A program made the position numbers and the translations under genes. Below the pieces are notes generated by a model. It saw nothing but the letters and a program-made list of their open reading frames with translations, did not search any database and had not been told where the DNA came from. 64,000 nucleotides of DNA, taken from NCBI GenBank assembly GCA_964019695.1, contig OZ026516.1, positions 98,208,368 through 98,272,367 on the forward strand, given 5' to 3'. Source of the stretch: Loripinus fragilis (Eukaryota > Mollusca > Bivalvia > Lucinida > Lucinidae). This document shows, one piece after another, positions 24,617-33,042 of the stretch; position 1 is the stretch's first letter, and each line of letters starts with the position of its first letter.

Positions 24617-25102
24617 TTACCAGTTTTGATAGTCATTAGGGTTACACTCCGAACACCGTAATGCCCCTAACTGATTCATGTGATCACTTTGTACGTAACA
24701 GGGTACGACCCCGTCTAGTTCGGGTAAGGTCCTTCCAATTTCTGTTAAGAGTTCTTTGACGGCAATGTATTCTAGGGGTCTCAGGTATAATCCCTTTTTC
24801 GTAGGTATCACCTCTTCTTGCGGCTTCCAATACTGCCTTATATCCATACATGCGCTGCCCTTGGTGATGGTACAATAGACGTTCCCTCCAAGATGACTCT
24901 TATAGTTTTGTTTCTCTGTCCTCGCTTGATCCGTGTATTCTAAGTAATCCACCCAATTCTTCCATCGCATCAAGGTTAAGCTGATACCTTTTTTGGTCGG
25001 TTTGTCATCTTTCCATTCTCTCAGGTCAACACGCAGTTCACCTTTCCATTCTGTGACCTCGATAAAGCGATCGTTTCCGAGACTGAATCTGCATCTAGAC
25101 AT
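24617..25102 (-). CDS. Tandem PC4/Sub1-like ssDNA-binding protein, left copy
   Basis: An intact 161-codon copy of the gene at 32521-33006, with at least two substitutions (Thr for Ala in the inter-domain stretch, Lys for Glu before GSACMD). The start was chosen at the ATG 25100-25102, downstream of the TATA box at 25154-25160, rather than an upstream ATG that would lie before the predicted transcription start. Function is discussed at the right copy. Confidence 0.85.
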   Translation of the reverse strand: MSRCRFSLGNDRFIEVTEWKGELRVDLREWKDDKPTKKGISLTLMRWKNWVDYLEYTDQARTEKQNYKSHLGGNVYCTITKGSACMDIRQYWKPQEEVIPTKKGLYLRPLEYIAVKELLTEIGRTLPELDGVVPCYVQSDHMNQLGALRCSECNPNDYQNW

Positions 25103-25127
25103 GTTTACTGTTTGACTGTCAGAATAG

Positions 25128-25210
25128 ATATGACTAGATTGCTGCAAAGCGCCTTATATAGTGAGAGGTCTCTTCTGATTGGTCAATTATCCAGTCATCC
25201 GATTGGTCAA
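25128..25210 (-). promoter_or_regulatory. Promoter of the left PC4 gene (two CCAAT boxes, TATATAA)
   Basis: Mirror of 32413-32495; the TATA box lies at 25154-25160. Confidence 0.7.
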
Positions 25211-25245
25211 CCTCCTCACTCCTGCTCCCTCCTCCTCATTCTCCT

Positions 25246-26552
25246 TCACGACGTAGTAGAGTCCTCTTGGTCTTTAGAGGCTTTCTCGGTTTCTATATTA
25301 TGATTCGGCCATACGTCCATAAATAAATCTTTTCTGAGTTTGATGGCTTGTCTGATAGAGTCCGCCTGATTCATATCGTGTTGGTTCTTGAACGTTTTAG
25401 CCGATTCCAGTATTCGCTGTTGAACAGGATCCTCTTGTAGCTCGTAATAATCTATTAGAAGTTGGGCGTAATCTCGTCTGAGTTTTTTGCGGAGAGAAGG
25501 CAAATCATCATTGGCTGCGAGATGAATAGCTTTATCCGAACTAAAACCTCGCTCTTCATAAGCATTCACTTTAGCTTTAAACTGCTCTACGTTCTCCTGC
25601 CTGATCGGATTTTGAAATCTCCTGTTCCAGATGTCGGGTTTAGAGCGCTCATCTCTTAGTTTTCTTCCTTTACCTGGAGGGCTTAAATCGCTTACCCTCC
25701 TATTCCATATATTCGGTTTATAACTTTCATCTCTTTCTTTATCCGGAGGGCTGATAGAGCGTATATAATCTAGGGACTCCACACTGTCAGCATCTTCATC
25801 ATCAGAAATATCTCCGTCATCGGGAGACTGTTGATCGACAAATATGTCAGTTTGTAGTCTGTCCTGTTCGGATGTACTCGATTTAAGATCTAGGACGAGG
25901 TAACCATAAGGTCTTGCCGTGGCATCTTCAAATTCCTCATAAATGTGGCGCAAGTGGACGGATAAATTCTTCTTGCCAAGGTCGCAACTTGTTGTCTGTC
26001 GATCGGATTATTAAACAAGACCAAATATTGCGTATTTAAAGCGATATCCCTGCAAGCTCTACCTTTAGGAAATACGTTTTGAGTCAAATACACGACAGAT
26101 ATATTTCTGTGGTGACTGCCTTTCGTAAAAAGGTCGGCAATTCTCTGGTCACACTTTGCTTCGGTCATCAGATCATCAAAAATGATTAGGTTCCTTTTTG
26201 AGGGATCGATAAACTGAGCATTATCGAGATAGTCTGGGATACCCCGTATAAATTCTATACACGGAATTCTCTTTTGAAGGTCTTCGTACAGGGGCTGCCA
26301 TTGTCAAAAACACCATAAGATTCGTTCCGGTGGCGGTTGTACTAACGAGGAAAGTAACAGTTTTCTAGTCCATTCCGTTTTCCCCGATCCACTGGGTCCA
26401 GTTACCATCATAGAGAATGGGTGTCTAAATGTCATTTTCTTCAATGGTTGTGACTGGTTGGTATATTTCCCACTGCCATGGACATTGCGTTCATGTCTTT
26501 GCAATGCATCACGCCTACTATAGGACTGGTTGCAGATCAAACACCTGATCAT
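25246..26552 (-). pseudogene. C2H2-A32 packaging ATPase, left copy, broken twice
   Basis: Mirror of the intact gene at 31070-32377. The N-terminal finger, Walker A and first 82 residues are open. Then a GGA codon (Gly83) reads TGA at 26304-26306. The same frame reopens downstream through Walker B and the TQN motif. A single A is missing in the run that reads AGGAAATTT in the right arm (here near 25931-25940), shifting the frame just after CATFMR. The C-terminal domain is open again in the shifted frame. No full-length product is possible from this copy. Confidence 0.88.
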
Positions 26553-26621
26553 TTTGTCTCAGTTAGTATTGCTTGTCTACCTTCATACGAGTGCCATCCT
26601 TCTTACGATCATTGTTACCAC

Positions 26622-26795
26622 CACCACCACCGTCAACACCACCAGCACCGACACCAACCACCACCACCACAGACACCACCACCCACCACCACCACCCACC
26701 ACCACCACCACCACCGACACCACCCACCACCACCACCACCACCCACCACCAACAACCACCCCCCACCACCACCATCACCACCACCACATGGTGGA
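26622..26795. repeat. (ACC)n tract of the left arm
   Basis: A degenerate ACC/CCACCA repeat of about 170 bp, mirroring the GGT tract at 30837-31002. It is 6 bp longer here. Confidence 0.9.
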
Positions 26796-26801
26796 CCATT
26801 G

Positions 26802-27505
26802 TTTCCTGACTGTACATTCACTACATCCTCACTGTATCCCACTGTACCCCAACTGAACCCTCACTGTATCATCACTGTATCCTCACTGTACCCCACTGTA
26901 CTCTCACTGTATCCTCCCTGTACCCTCACTGTATCCCACTGTACCCCAACTGAACCCTCACTGTGCCCCAATGTACCCTCACTGTACCCCCACTGTACTC
27001 TCACTGTATCCCTAATGTATCCTCCCTGTATCCTCAATGTATCCTCCTTCTCTCCTCCTCCTCACCCTCTCCTCCTCCCTCCTAATCCCAATGTACCCCA
27101 ACTGAACCCTCACTGAGCCCCAATGTACCCTCACTGTACCCCACTGTACTCTCACTGTATCCTCCCTGTACCCTCAATGTATCCCACTGTACCCCAACCG
27201 AACCCTCACTGTATCCTCACGGTGCCCCAATGTACCCTCACTGTATCCTCACTGTACCCCACTGTACTCTCACTGTATCACCACTGTATCCTCCCTGTAC
27301 CCTCAATGTATCCTCCTCCTCGCCCTCTCCTCATCCCTCCTAATCCCACTGTACCCCGACTGAACCCTCACTGTGCCCCAATGTACCCTCACTGTATCAT
27401 CACTGTACCCCAATGTACTCTCACTGTATCCCCACTGTATCCACCCTGTACCCTCACTGTATCCTCCTTCCCCCCTACTCCCCACCCTCTCCTCCTCCCT
27501 CCTAG
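26802..27505. repeat. Degenerate ~10-bp minisatellite of the left arm
   Basis: Repeats of CACTGTACCC / CACTGTATCC with interspersed AATGTA and CAACTGAACC variants, plus CTCCTCCTC blocks. All open frames here (165-212 codons rich in Pro/Thr/His/Tyr) come from the repeat. Confidence 0.92.
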
Positions 27506-27642
27506 CTCCATTATGAATTTGAACTATCATGATCACTGTTTTTACGGCCATTATACTCGTTGTAGAACGTTCTATCATCGTAGGTTCACCGGTAATTGTT
27601 GGTTGACCATGATTATATAATGATTAAGCATAACAGTTTCGC

Positions 27643-27756
27643 TTAAAACAACCAGTCGTCAGCATTTGCGCTATGTATAGTCTTAAGATGATGTACTATA
27701 TTTAGAACATACTTTCTATCGCATATTGGACACTGGATCTTGTATCTATGAGGCAT
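27643..27756 (-). pseudogene. 47-aa C2H2 zinc-finger protein, left copy, truncated
   Basis: Mirror of 29873-30016. The finger is intact, but Lys38 (AAA) is TAA here, removing the last ten residues. It might still make a shorter protein. Confidence 0.6.
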
Positions 27757-27778
27757 AGTTTTGATCTGTTTTTAAACA

Positions 27779-27991
27779 CCATTTAAAACGAAACTTTATG
27801 TATACCAGCTTGCTGGGCAAGCCTTTCCTTTTAAATCGAAACTTTTATAATACAAACGCGAGCCTTACTTTTAAAACGACACTTTTATGTATAACCTGGC
27901 AAGCCTTACCTTTTAAATCTAAACGCTTGTAATACAAGTGCGAGCCTTCCCTTTAAAACGACACTTTTATGTTTCAGCTTCCTGGGCAAGG
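27779..27991. repeat. Imperfect tandem repeats upstream of the C2H2 gene, left arm
   Basis: Mirror of 29638-29850; described there. Confidence 0.75.
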
Positions 27992-28123
27992 CTTTTCACG
28001 CAGTCTTATAACGCGAAGATGAACCACGCTATGAAAAAAACGTGTGGTGTTCCAAATCACCAAACGTTTGAGCTACATCGTATCATTTAAACTGTTCAAT
28101 TTGCTGTTCGATTGTCAGATTAG

Positions 28124-28183
28124 CTATGACTCGATTGCATGCGATTCGCACTATATAGCGAGAGGTCTTTTCTGATGGGTCAA
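28124..28183 (-). promoter_or_regulatory. Second shared promoter module, left arm
   Basis: Mirror of 29446-29505, TATATA at 28152-28157. Confidence 0.6.
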
Positions 28184-28439
28184 TTAAAAGTAATATCGTT
28201 ATAAATGTATATCATAAGCCATACATCTCGCAATTCGACTCTAGACTATGAACAGTCGATACGTAAGTTGAATTTAGGGGTTAACTGTCTCATGTACCTA
28301 CCTGTACACGAACAGCGCAGACTCGCCCCTGCGCGAGTTAGGCTAGCTCTGTAATACGATCATGAGTCGACTATCTAATGTCTACATACGATGATGTCAT
28401 CCAAAATGGCCGTCGCGCATGCGCAGTGAAAGCATTTAA

Positions 28440-28508
28440 TTAAACAACATCTATATCCGTACTTTGTACATTAGTTCTCAGGTAAATGAAGACGTCTAAC
28501 CATGCCAT
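28440..28508 (-). CDS. 22-aa frame behind a TATA box, left copy
   Basis: Mirror of 29121-29189, identical in frame. It may be the first exon of a spliced gene or not a gene at all. Confidence 0.2.
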   Translation of the reverse strand: MAWLDVFIYLRTNVQSTDIDVV

Positions 28509-28567
28509 CTAAGCAGACGAATGACTGAGAAGATATGAAATTGGTGTATTTATATGCCCTAAGACAT

Positions 28568-28843
28568 TTAGAATGAAAAGGGCAAAATTGCTATCGCCTT
28601 TCCTAGTACATAACATAAAACATCTGGTCCGATGGACAGGCTCGTCTTGCAGACGTTAAATAACGCACTCTGATCAGTAAATTCGATGTTGAACTGCGAA
28701 GACCCAACGCAATGATACAGCACAGTCGTGCGTATTGAAAAGGTGGGTTTTCCGTGGGCCTGTCTCAATTCATTCACCAATATAATCAGCTGCTGACCGG
28801 ATCTGACCAGATGCTTCCACTTTGATCCATGTAATGAAATCGC
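28568..28843 (-). pseudogene. 3' fragment of an unknown Polinton gene, cut at the palindrome centre (left)
   Basis: A 91-codon frame with no start codon runs from the loop into the left arm and ends in a natural-looking C-terminus (AIAILPFSF, stop at 28568-28570). Residues include GSKWKHLVRSGQQL, LVNELRQAHGKPTF, TTVLYHCVGSSQFNIEF and SIGPDVLCYVLGKA. The right arm repeats only the part from AHGKPTF onward. This suggests the C-terminus of a larger protein whose 5' part was lost when the palindrome formed. I do not recognise the family; a structural protein is only a guess from Polinton gene content. Confidence 0.6.
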
Positions 28844-28869
28844 TTATCGATTTTACAATTCAGGAATAT
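28760..28869. other. Loop (spacer) of the giant palindrome
   Basis: 110 bp of single-copy sequence lies between the arms. Both arm ends share GCCCACGG at the junction, a likely microhomology. Read on the minus strand, the first 84 bp of the loop keep the frame of the broken gene open, up to a stop at 28844-28846. Part of the loop therefore appears to be native gene sequence, kept on one side only. Confidence 0.85.
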
Positions 28870-29061
28870 GCCCACGGAAAACCCACCTTTTCAATACGCA
28901 CGACTGTGCTGTATCATTGCGTTGGGTCTTCGCTGTTCAACATCGAATTTACTGATCAGAGTGCGTTATTTAACGTCTGCAAGACGAGCCTGTCCATCGG
29001 ACCAGACGTTTTATGTTATGTACTAGGAAAGGCGATAGCAATTTTGCCCTTTTCATTCTAA
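28870..29061 (+). pseudogene. 3' fragment of the same unknown gene (right copy)
   Basis: 63 codons from AHGKPTF to AILPFSF match the left fragment with one visible change (SSLFN for SSQFN). Upstream of AHGK the homology stops at the arm border, and loop sequence of other origin is joined on. An ATG in the loop (28822) is in frame, so a chimeric 79-residue product is possible on paper. Confidence 0.6.
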
Positions 29062-29074
29062 ATGTCTTAGGGCA

Positions 29075-29106
29075 TATAAATACACCAATTTCATATCTTC
29101 TCAGTC
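29075..29106 (+). promoter_or_regulatory. TATAAATA box with initiator-like TCAGTC 26 bp downstream
   Basis: TATAAATA at 29075-29082 and TCAGTC at 29101-29106 show canonical core-promoter spacing. They start 14 bp after the stop of the broken gene. Mirrored in the left arm (TATA near 28547-28554). Confidence 0.45.
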
Positions 29107-29120
29107 ATTCGTCTGCTTAG

Positions 29121-29189
29121 ATGGCATGGTTAGACGTCTTCATTTACCTGAGAACTAATGTACAAAGTACGGATATAGATGTTGTTTAA
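29121..29189 (+). CDS. 22-aa frame behind the TATAAATA promoter
   Basis: ATG-initiated MAWLDVFIYLRTNVQS..., 22 residues, identical in both arms. It is too short to judge. It may be an upstream exon or a chance frame. Confidence 0.2.
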   Translation: MAWLDVFIYLRTNVQSTDIDVV

Positions 29190-29445
29190 TTAAATGCTTT
29201 CACTGCGCATGCGCGACGGCCATTTTGGATGACATCATCGTATGTAGACATTAGATAGTCGACTCATGATCGTATTACAGAGCTAGCCTAACTCGGGCAG
29301 GGGCGAGTTTGCGCTGTTCATGTACAGGTAGGTACATGAGACAGTTAACCCCTAAATTCAACTTACGTATCGACTGTTCATAGTCTAGAGTCGAATTGCG
29401 AGATGTATGGCTTATGATATACATTTATAACGATATTACTTTTAA

Positions 29446-29505
29446 TTGACCCATCAGAAAAGACCTCTCGCTATATAGTGCAAATCGCATGCAATCGAGT
29501 CATAG
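29446..29505 (+). promoter_or_regulatory. Second shared promoter module, right arm
   Basis: TTGACCCATCAGAA, AGACCTCTCGC, TATATA (29472-29477) and GCAATCGAGTCATA at about +26 match the PC4 promoter at 32413-32495 in order and spacing. The CCAAT box is degenerate (CCCAT). It precedes the tandem-repeat leader and the C2H2 gene. Confidence 0.65.
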
Positions 29506-29637
29506 CTAATCTGACAATCGAACAGCAAATTGAACAGTTTAAATGATACGATGTAGCTCAAACGTTTGGTGATTTGGAACACCACACGTTTTTTTCATAG
29601 CGTGGTTCATCTTCGCGTTATAAGACTGCGTGAAAAG

Positions 29638-29850
29638 CCTTGCCCAGGAAGCTGAAACATAAAAGTGTCGTTTTAAAGGGAAGGCTCGCACTTGTATTAC
29701 AAGCGTTTAGATTTAAAAGGTAAGGCTTGCCAGGTTATACATAAAAGTGTCGTTTTAAAAGTAAGGCTCGCGTTTGTATTATAAAAGTTTCGATTTAAAA
29801 GGAAAGGCTTGCCCAGCAAGCTGGTATACATAAAGTTTCGTTTTAAATGG
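29638..29850. repeat. Imperfect tandem repeats upstream of the 47-aa C2H2 gene
   Basis: About two units of ~105 bp are built from AAGGCTTGCCCAG, CATAAAAGTGTCGTTTTAAA, AAGGCTCGC and TTGTATTA. The units alternate GTGTCGTTTTAAA with GTTTCGATTTAAAA. They could be leader sequence or protein-binding sites. Function unknown. Confidence 0.75.
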
Positions 29851-29872
29851 TGTTTAAAAACAGATCAAAACT

Positions 29873-30016
29873 ATGCCTCATAGATACAAGATCCAGTGTC
29901 CAATATGCGATAGAAAGTATGTGCTAAATATAGTACATCATCTTAAGACTATACATAGCGCAAATGCTGATGACTGGTTGTTTAAAGCGAAACTGTTATG
30001 CTTAATCATTATATAA
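29873..30016 (+). CDS. 47-aa single C2H2 zinc-finger protein
   Basis: The frame MPHRYKIQCPICDRKYVL continues through NIVHHLKTIHSANADDWLF and stops at TAA 30014-30016. Cys9 and Cys12 with His22/His23 and His28 form a C2H2-type finger. It resembles the finger at the start of the ATPase (CLIC...HERNVH), so the two may share an origin or a nucleic-acid target. The ATG context is AAACTATGC. The gene lies between the second promoter module and the minisatellite. Its short length and the truncated left copy leave some doubt that it is expressed. Confidence 0.6.
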   Translation: MPHRYKIQCPICDRKYVLNIVHHLKTIHSANADDWLFKAKLLCLIII

Positions 30017-30121
30017 TCATGGTCAACCAACAATTACCGGTGAACCTACGATGATAGAACGTTCTACAACGAGTATAATGGCCGTAAAAACAGTGATCAT
30101 GATAGTTCAAATTCATAATGG

Positions 30122-30822
30122 AGCTAGGAGGGAGGAGGAGAGGGTGGGGAGTAGGGGGAAGGAGGATACAGTGAGGGTACAGGGAGGATACAGTGGGGAT
30201 ACAGTGAGAGTACATTGGGGTACAGTGATGATACAGTGAGGGTACATTGGGGCACAGTGAGGGTTCAGTCGGGGTACAGTGGGATTAGGAGGGATGAGGA
30301 GAGGGCGAGGAGGAGGATACATTGAGGGTACAGGGAGGATACAGTGGTGATACAGTGAGAGTACAGTGGGGTACAGTGAGGATACAGTGAGGGTACATTG
30401 GGGCACCGTGAGGATACAGTGAGGGTTCGGTTGGGGTACAGTGGGATACATTGAGGGTACAGGGAGGATACAGTGAGAGTACAGTGGGGTACAGTGAGGG
30501 TACATTGGGGCTCAGTGAGGGTTCAGTTGGGGTACATTGGGATTAGGAGGGAGGAGGAGAGGGTGAGGAGGAGGAGAGAAGGAGGATACATTGAGGATAC
30601 AGGGAGGATACATTAGGGATACAGTGAGAGTACAGTGGGGGTACAGTGAGGGTACATTGGGGCACAGTGAGGGTTCAGTTGGGGTACAGTGGGATACAGT
30701 GAGGGTACAGGGAGGATACAGTGAGAGTACAGTGGGGTACAGTGAGGATACAGTGATAATACAGTGAGGGTTCAGTTGGGGTACAGTGGGATACAGTGAG
30801 GATGTAGTGAATGTACAGTCAG
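30122..30822. repeat. Degenerate ~10-bp purine-rich minisatellite of the right arm
   Basis: Units such as GATACAGTGA, GGGTACAGTG and GGTACATTGG are interleaved with GGAGGAGGAGAG blocks. The top strand is strongly purine/G-rich. It sits between the 47-aa C2H2 gene and the ATPase in both arms. Confidence 0.92.
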
Positions 30823-30836
30823 GAAACAATGGTCCA

Positions 30837-31002
30837 CCATGTGGTGGTGGTGATGGTGGTGGTGGGGGGTAGTTGGTGGTGGTGGGTGGTGGTGGTGGGT
30901 GGTGTCGGTGGTGGTGGTGGTGGTGGGTGGTGGTGGTGGGTGGTGGTGTCTGTGGTGGTGGTGGTTGGTGTCGGTGCTGGTGGTGTTGACGGTTGTGGTG
31001 GT
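30837..31002. repeat. (GGT)n tract of the right arm
   Basis: A degenerate GGT/GTGGTG repeat ends 67 bp before the ATPase start. It is G-rich enough to consider G-quadruplex formation. Confidence 0.92.
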
Positions 31003-31069
31003 GGTAACAATGATCGTAAGAAGGATGGCACCCGTATGAAGGTAGACAAGCAATACTAACTGAGACAAA

Positions 31070-32377
31070 ATGATCAGGTGTTTGATCTGCAACCAGTCCT
31101 ATAGTAGGCGTGATGCATTGCAAAGACATGAACGCAATGTCCATGGCAGTGGGAAATATACCAACCAGTCACAACCATTGAAGAAAATGACATTTAGACA
31201 CCCATTCTCTATGATGGTAACTGGACCCAGTGGATCGGGGAAAACGGAATGGACTAGAAAACTGTTACTTTCCTCGTTAGTACAACCGCCACCGGAACGA
31301 ATCTTATGGTGTTTTGGACAATGGCAGCCCCTGTACGAAGACCTTCAAAAGAGAATTCCGTGTATAGAATTTATACGGGGTATCCCAGACTATCTCGATA
31401 ATGCTCAGTTTATCGATCCCTCAAAAAGGAACCTAATCATTTTTGATGATCTGATGACCGAAGCAAAGTGTGACCAGAGAATTGCCGACCTTTTTACGAA
31501 AGGCAGTCACCACAGAAATATATCTGTCGTGTATTTGACTCAAAACGTATTTCCTAAAGGTAGAGCTTGCAGGGATATCGCTTTAAATACGCAATATTTG
31601 GTCTTGTTTAATAATCCGATCGACAGACAACAAGTTGCGACCTTGGCAAGAAGAATTTATCCGTCCACTTGCGCCACATTTATGAGGAAATTTGAAGATG
31701 CCACGGCAAGACCTTATGGTTACCTCGTCCTAGATCTTAAATCGAGTACATCCGAACAGGACAGACTACAAACTGACATATTTGTCGATCAACAGTCTCC
31801 CGATGACGGAGATATTTCTGATGATGAAGATGCTGACAGTGTGGAGTCCCTAGATTATATACGCTCTATCAGCCCTCTGGATAAAGAAAGAGATGAAAGT
31901 TATAAACCGAATATATGGAATAGGAGGGTAAGCGATTTAAGCCCTCCAGGTAAAGGAAGAAAACTAAGAGATGAGCGCTCTAAACCCGACATCTGGAACA
32001 GGAGATTTCAAAATCCGATCAGGCAGGAGAACGTAGAGCAGTTTAAAGCTAAAGTGAATGCTTATGAAGAGCGAGGTTTTAGTTCAGATAAAGCTATTCA
32101 TCTCGCAGCCAATGATGATTTGCCTTCTCTCCGCAAAAAACTCAGACGAGATTACGCCCAATTTCTAATAGATTATTACGAGCTACAAGAGGATCCTGTT
32201 CAACAGCGAATACTGGAATCGGCTAAAACGTTCAAGAACCAACACGATATGAATCAGGCGGACTCTATCAGACAAGCCATCAAACTCAGAAAAGATTTAT
32301 TTATGGACGTATGGCCGAATCATAATATAGAAACCGAGAAAGCCTCTAAAGACCAAGAGGACTCTACTACGTCGTGA
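31070..32377 (+). CDS. Polinton-type packaging ATPase (A32/FtsK-HerA) with an N-terminal C2H2 finger
   Basis: The 435-residue protein starts with a C2H2 finger (Cys4, Cys7, His20, His25). The ATPase domain follows: Walker A GPSGSGKT at 52-59, Walker B NLIIFDD at 121-127 and a sensor-like YLTQN at 155-159. The stretch DLFTKGSHHRNISVVYLTQN and a GYLVLDL motif near residue 225 are typical of animal Polinton/adintovirus ATPases, which power genome packaging into capsids. Residues ~255-315 hold two ~32-residue repeats, each with KP(N/D)IWNRR, preceded by an acidic run. The last ~110 residues (LRKKLRRDY..., RQAIKLRKDLF) match the helical extension usual in this family. It starts 67 bp after the GGT tract and is followed 135 bp later by the PC4 gene. 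The frame is fully open, unlike the left copy. Confidence 0.9.
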   Translation: MIRCLICNQSYSRRDALQRHERNVHGSGKYTNQSQPLKKMTFRHPFSMMVTGPSGSGKTEWTRKLLLSSLVQPPPERILWCFGQWQPLYEDLQKRIPCIEFIRGIPDYLDNAQFIDPSKRNLIIFDDLMTEAKCDQRIADLFTKGSHHRNISVVYLTQNVFPKGRACRDIALNTQYLVLFNNPIDRQQVATLARRIYPSTCATFMRKFEDATARPYGYLVLDLKSSTSEQDRLQTDIFVDQQSPDDGDISDDEDADSVESLDYIRSISPLDKERDESYKPNIWNRRVSDLSPPGKGRKLRDERSKPDIWNRRFQNPIRQENVEQFKAKVNAYEERGFSSDKAIHLAANDDLPSLRKKLRRDYAQFLIDYYELQEDPVQQRILESAKTFKNQHDMNQADSIRQAIKLRKDLFMDVWPNHNIETEKASKDQEDSTTS

Positions 32378-32412
32378 AGGAGAATGAGGAGGAGGGAGCA
32401 GGAGTGAGGAGG

Positions 32413-32495
32413 TTGACCAATCGGATGACTGGATAATTGACCAATCAGAAGAGACCTCTCACTATATAAGGCGCTTTGCAGCAATCTAGTCATAT
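32413..32495 (+). promoter_or_regulatory. Promoter of the tandem PC4 gene
   Basis: Two CCAAT boxes (32417-32421 and 32441-32445, each in TTGACCAATC), AGACCTCTCAC, a TATATAA box (32463-32469) and CTAGTCATA about 26 bp downstream as the likely start site. The ATG at 32521 follows about 30 bp later. The same module, in weaker form, recurs at 29446. Confidence 0.72.
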
Positions 32496-32520
32496 CTATT
32501 CTGACAGTCAAACAGTAAAC

Positions 32521-33006
32521 ATGTCTAGATGCAGATTCAGTCTCGGAAACGATCGCTTTATCGAGGTCACAGAATGGAAAGGTGAACTGCGTGTTGACCT
32601 GAGAGAATGGAAAGATGACAAACCGACCAAAAAAGGTATCAGCTTAACCTTGATGCGATGGAAGAATTGGGTGGATTACTTAGAATACGCGGATCAAGCG
32701 AGGACAGAGAAACAAAACTATAAGAGTCATCTTGGAGGAAACGTCTATTGTACCATCACCGAGGGCAGCGCATGTATGGATATAAGGCAGTATTGGAAGC
32801 CGCAAGAAGAGGTGATACCTACGAAAAAGGGATTATACCTGAGACCCCTAGAATACATTGCCGTCAAAGAACTCTTAACAGAAATTGGAAGGACCTTACC
32901 CGAACTAGACGGGGTCGTACCCTGTTACGTACAAAGTGATCACATGAATCAGTTAGGGGCATTACGGTGTTCGGAGTGTAACCCTAATGACTATCAAAAC
33001 TGGTAA
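32521..33006 (+). CDS. Tandem PC4/Sub1-like single-stranded-DNA-binding protein
   Basis: 161 residues from the ATG chosen because it lies ~30 bp after the predicted transcription start; an ATG at 32476 would lie upstream of it. Domain 1 (residues 4-54) reads RFSLGNDRFIEVTEWKGELR then DLREW and PTKKGISL. Domain 2 (72-122) reads GNVYCTI, MDIRQYW and PTKKGLYL. Each matches the PC4/Sub1 pattern: beta strands with an R/Y-x-V-x-x-(F/W)-(K/R)-G turn, then D-(I/L)-R, then R/K-K-G-I-x-L and a helix. PC4 binds ssDNA and melted promoters, so roles in replication or late transcription are plausible. The C-terminus has CSEC, a possible half zinc site. PC4 normally dimerises; two domains in one chain suggest a pseudo-dimer. 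The duplication could also be old, since the halves are quite diverged. Confidence 0.85.
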   Translation: MSRCRFSLGNDRFIEVTEWKGELRVDLREWKDDKPTKKGISLTLMRWKNWVDYLEYADQARTEKQNYKSHLGGNVYCTITEGSACMDIRQYWKPQEEVIPTKKGLYLRPLEYIAVKELLTEIGRTLPELDGVVPCYVQSDHMNQLGALRCSECNPNDYQNW

Positions 33007-33042
33007 CTAAGAAAAGGGATTAAGTATTGAATAGGCGTAAAT

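Larger units (their letters stand above)
23460..28759. repeat. Left arm of the giant palindrome (decayed copy)
   Basis: This is the reverse complement of 28870-34164. Mirrored positions sum to about 57629 near the centre and 57623-57624 beyond the GGT tract, so indels total only a few bases. This arm carries disabling changes in the 47-aa C2H2 gene, the ATPase and the 108-aa gene. Confidence 0.92.

Noticed and set aside
24297..24629. 110-codon frame antisense to the PC4/50-aa region (and mirror 32994-33326)
   Set aside because: Complete overlap with better supported genes on the other strand; shadow frame.
26478..27116. 212-codon His/Pro/Thr frame (and the 210-codon mirror at 30512-31144)
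   Set aside because: It runs through the ACC tract and minisatellite, antisense to the ATPase start; low complexity, repeat-driven.
32476..32520. Upstream ATG for the PC4 protein (15 more residues)
   Set aside because: It lies before the start site predicted from the TATA box at 32463-32469, and the extra residues lack PC4 similarity.
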